A stretch of DNA of 49,725 nucleotides. It comes from Staphylococcus simiae. Lineage in GTDB: Bacteria; Bacillota; Bacilli; Staphylococcales; Staphylococcaceae. Under the pieces are notes generated by a model. It was not told where the DNA came from and made no database searches. It saw only the letters and a list, made by a program, of their open reading frames with translations. The DNA lies in NCBI RefSeq assembly GCF_002902085.1, contig NZ_PPQR01000009.1, forward strand, positions 1 to 49,725. Reading direction: 5' to 3'. Every line of letters starts with the position of its first letter. The first letter of the stretch is position 1. The translations under genes were made by a program, and so were the position numbers. Of the stretch, positions 49,486 through 49,725 are shown in pieces.

Positions 49486-49725
49486 GGTTCTCTATTTTTT
49501 TTAAAGACTGATAAATAAAAAATGAATAATTTTAAAAAAATTAATTTGAAGCCGAGACTCCTGAGGGACCGGGCCCCAACATAGAAAAATTCTATAAATA
49601 GAATTTTTACTGTAACGTGCAAGTTGAGCATTGGGGCCCCAGCAAAGAAAAATTCTGTCAACAGAATTTTTACTATAATGTGCAAGCTGGGGTGCGAGGC
49701 TTGAAAATTTAATTATGTATCAGTC
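49486..49725. repeat. Staphylococcal hairpin repeat, two internal modules
   Basis: Left end GGTTCTCTATTTTTTT, CCGAGACTCCTGAGG, then two hairpin modules (GGCCCCAACATAG with AAATTCTA/TAGAATTT; GGCCCCAGCAAAG with AAATTCTG/CAGAATTT) and the right end GTATCAGTC at the window edge. The element runs on beyond 49725. Confidence 0.8.

Noticed and set aside
49482..49685. 67-residue minus-strand frame at the window end
   Set aside because: It reads through the two-module hairpin repeat; its internal duplication is that of the repeat.
1..49725. CRISPR arrays, tRNA or rRNA genes
   Set aside because: No spaced direct repeats of CRISPR type and no tRNA-like cloverleaf or rRNA sequence was found on reading; the only regular repeats are the surface-protein stalk and the intergenic hairpin families.

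Overview
The window is low-GC Gram-positive DNA and, from the proteins I recognise, a Staphylococcus chromosome. The markers are an LPXTG surface protein, ribitol wall teichoic acid genes (TarI, TarJ, TarL-like), staphylococcal lactate permease, Rex-regulated AdhE, an AldA-ButA-formate dehydrogenase neighbourhood, and staphylococcal intergenic hairpin repeats. The order at the right end (aldA, small proteins, ABC transporter with an acyl-CoA dehydrogenase-like protein, fdh) recalls the origin-proximal region of S. aureus. I cannot fix the species; a relative of the S. aureus/S. epidermidis type is the best guess.

Layout. 1-549 is the tail of a repeat-rich sortase substrate. 0.9-4.1 kb holds a dihydrouridine synthase, two small membrane proteins and three tandem type I toxin-antitoxin modules. 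4.1-5.0 kb is a gene-poor stretch with a decayed reading frame and a hairpin repeat. 5.0-11.8 kb is a wall teichoic acid block (tarI-tarJ-tarL, then a 1041-residue CDP-glycerol transferase fused to a HAD phosphatase-like half). 11.9-14.2 kb is a divergent pair: a WYL-type regulator and an unrecognised 379-residue protein. 14.3-18.6 kb is a four-carbon sugar acid (threonate/erythronate-like) cassette under a GntR regulator. 18.9-22.7 kb has a zinc-ribbon/PrsW membrane protein pair, a psiE pseudogene with an in-frame stop, and the remnant of an oleate hydratase. 23.0-24.6 kb is lctP with two Rex sites.

From 24.5 to 31.7 kb lies the most striking object: a sugar islet inserted exactly behind lctP and bounded by a 223-bp direct repeat of the lctP 3' end and terminator (5 mismatches, no indels). 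It encodes a galactitol-type EIIC, a ribokinase, an AlsE-like epimerase, RpiB, a PTS EIIBCA and a LacI regulator whose stop codon lies in the repeat. The gene set fits D-allose (perhaps also ribose) use: PTS uptake to allose-6-P, RpiB to allulose-6-P, AlsE to fructose-6-P.

32.0-35.6 kb carries a second zinc-ribbon membrane protein pair (one TcaA-like) and a DUF4064 protein. 35.8-42.7 kb is core redox metabolism (acetoin reductase, DUF488, AdhE, DUF454, AldA). 42.9-49.4 kb has small conserved proteins, a nitrate/sulfonate-type ABC transporter with a flavoprotein partner, a DUF2294 protein whose start codon looks like ATA, and NAD-dependent formate dehydrogenase. Rex boxes at lctP and adhE link lactate uptake and ethanol formation to the NADH/NAD ratio; cre-like sites mark the threonate cassette, the islet and aldA for carbon control.
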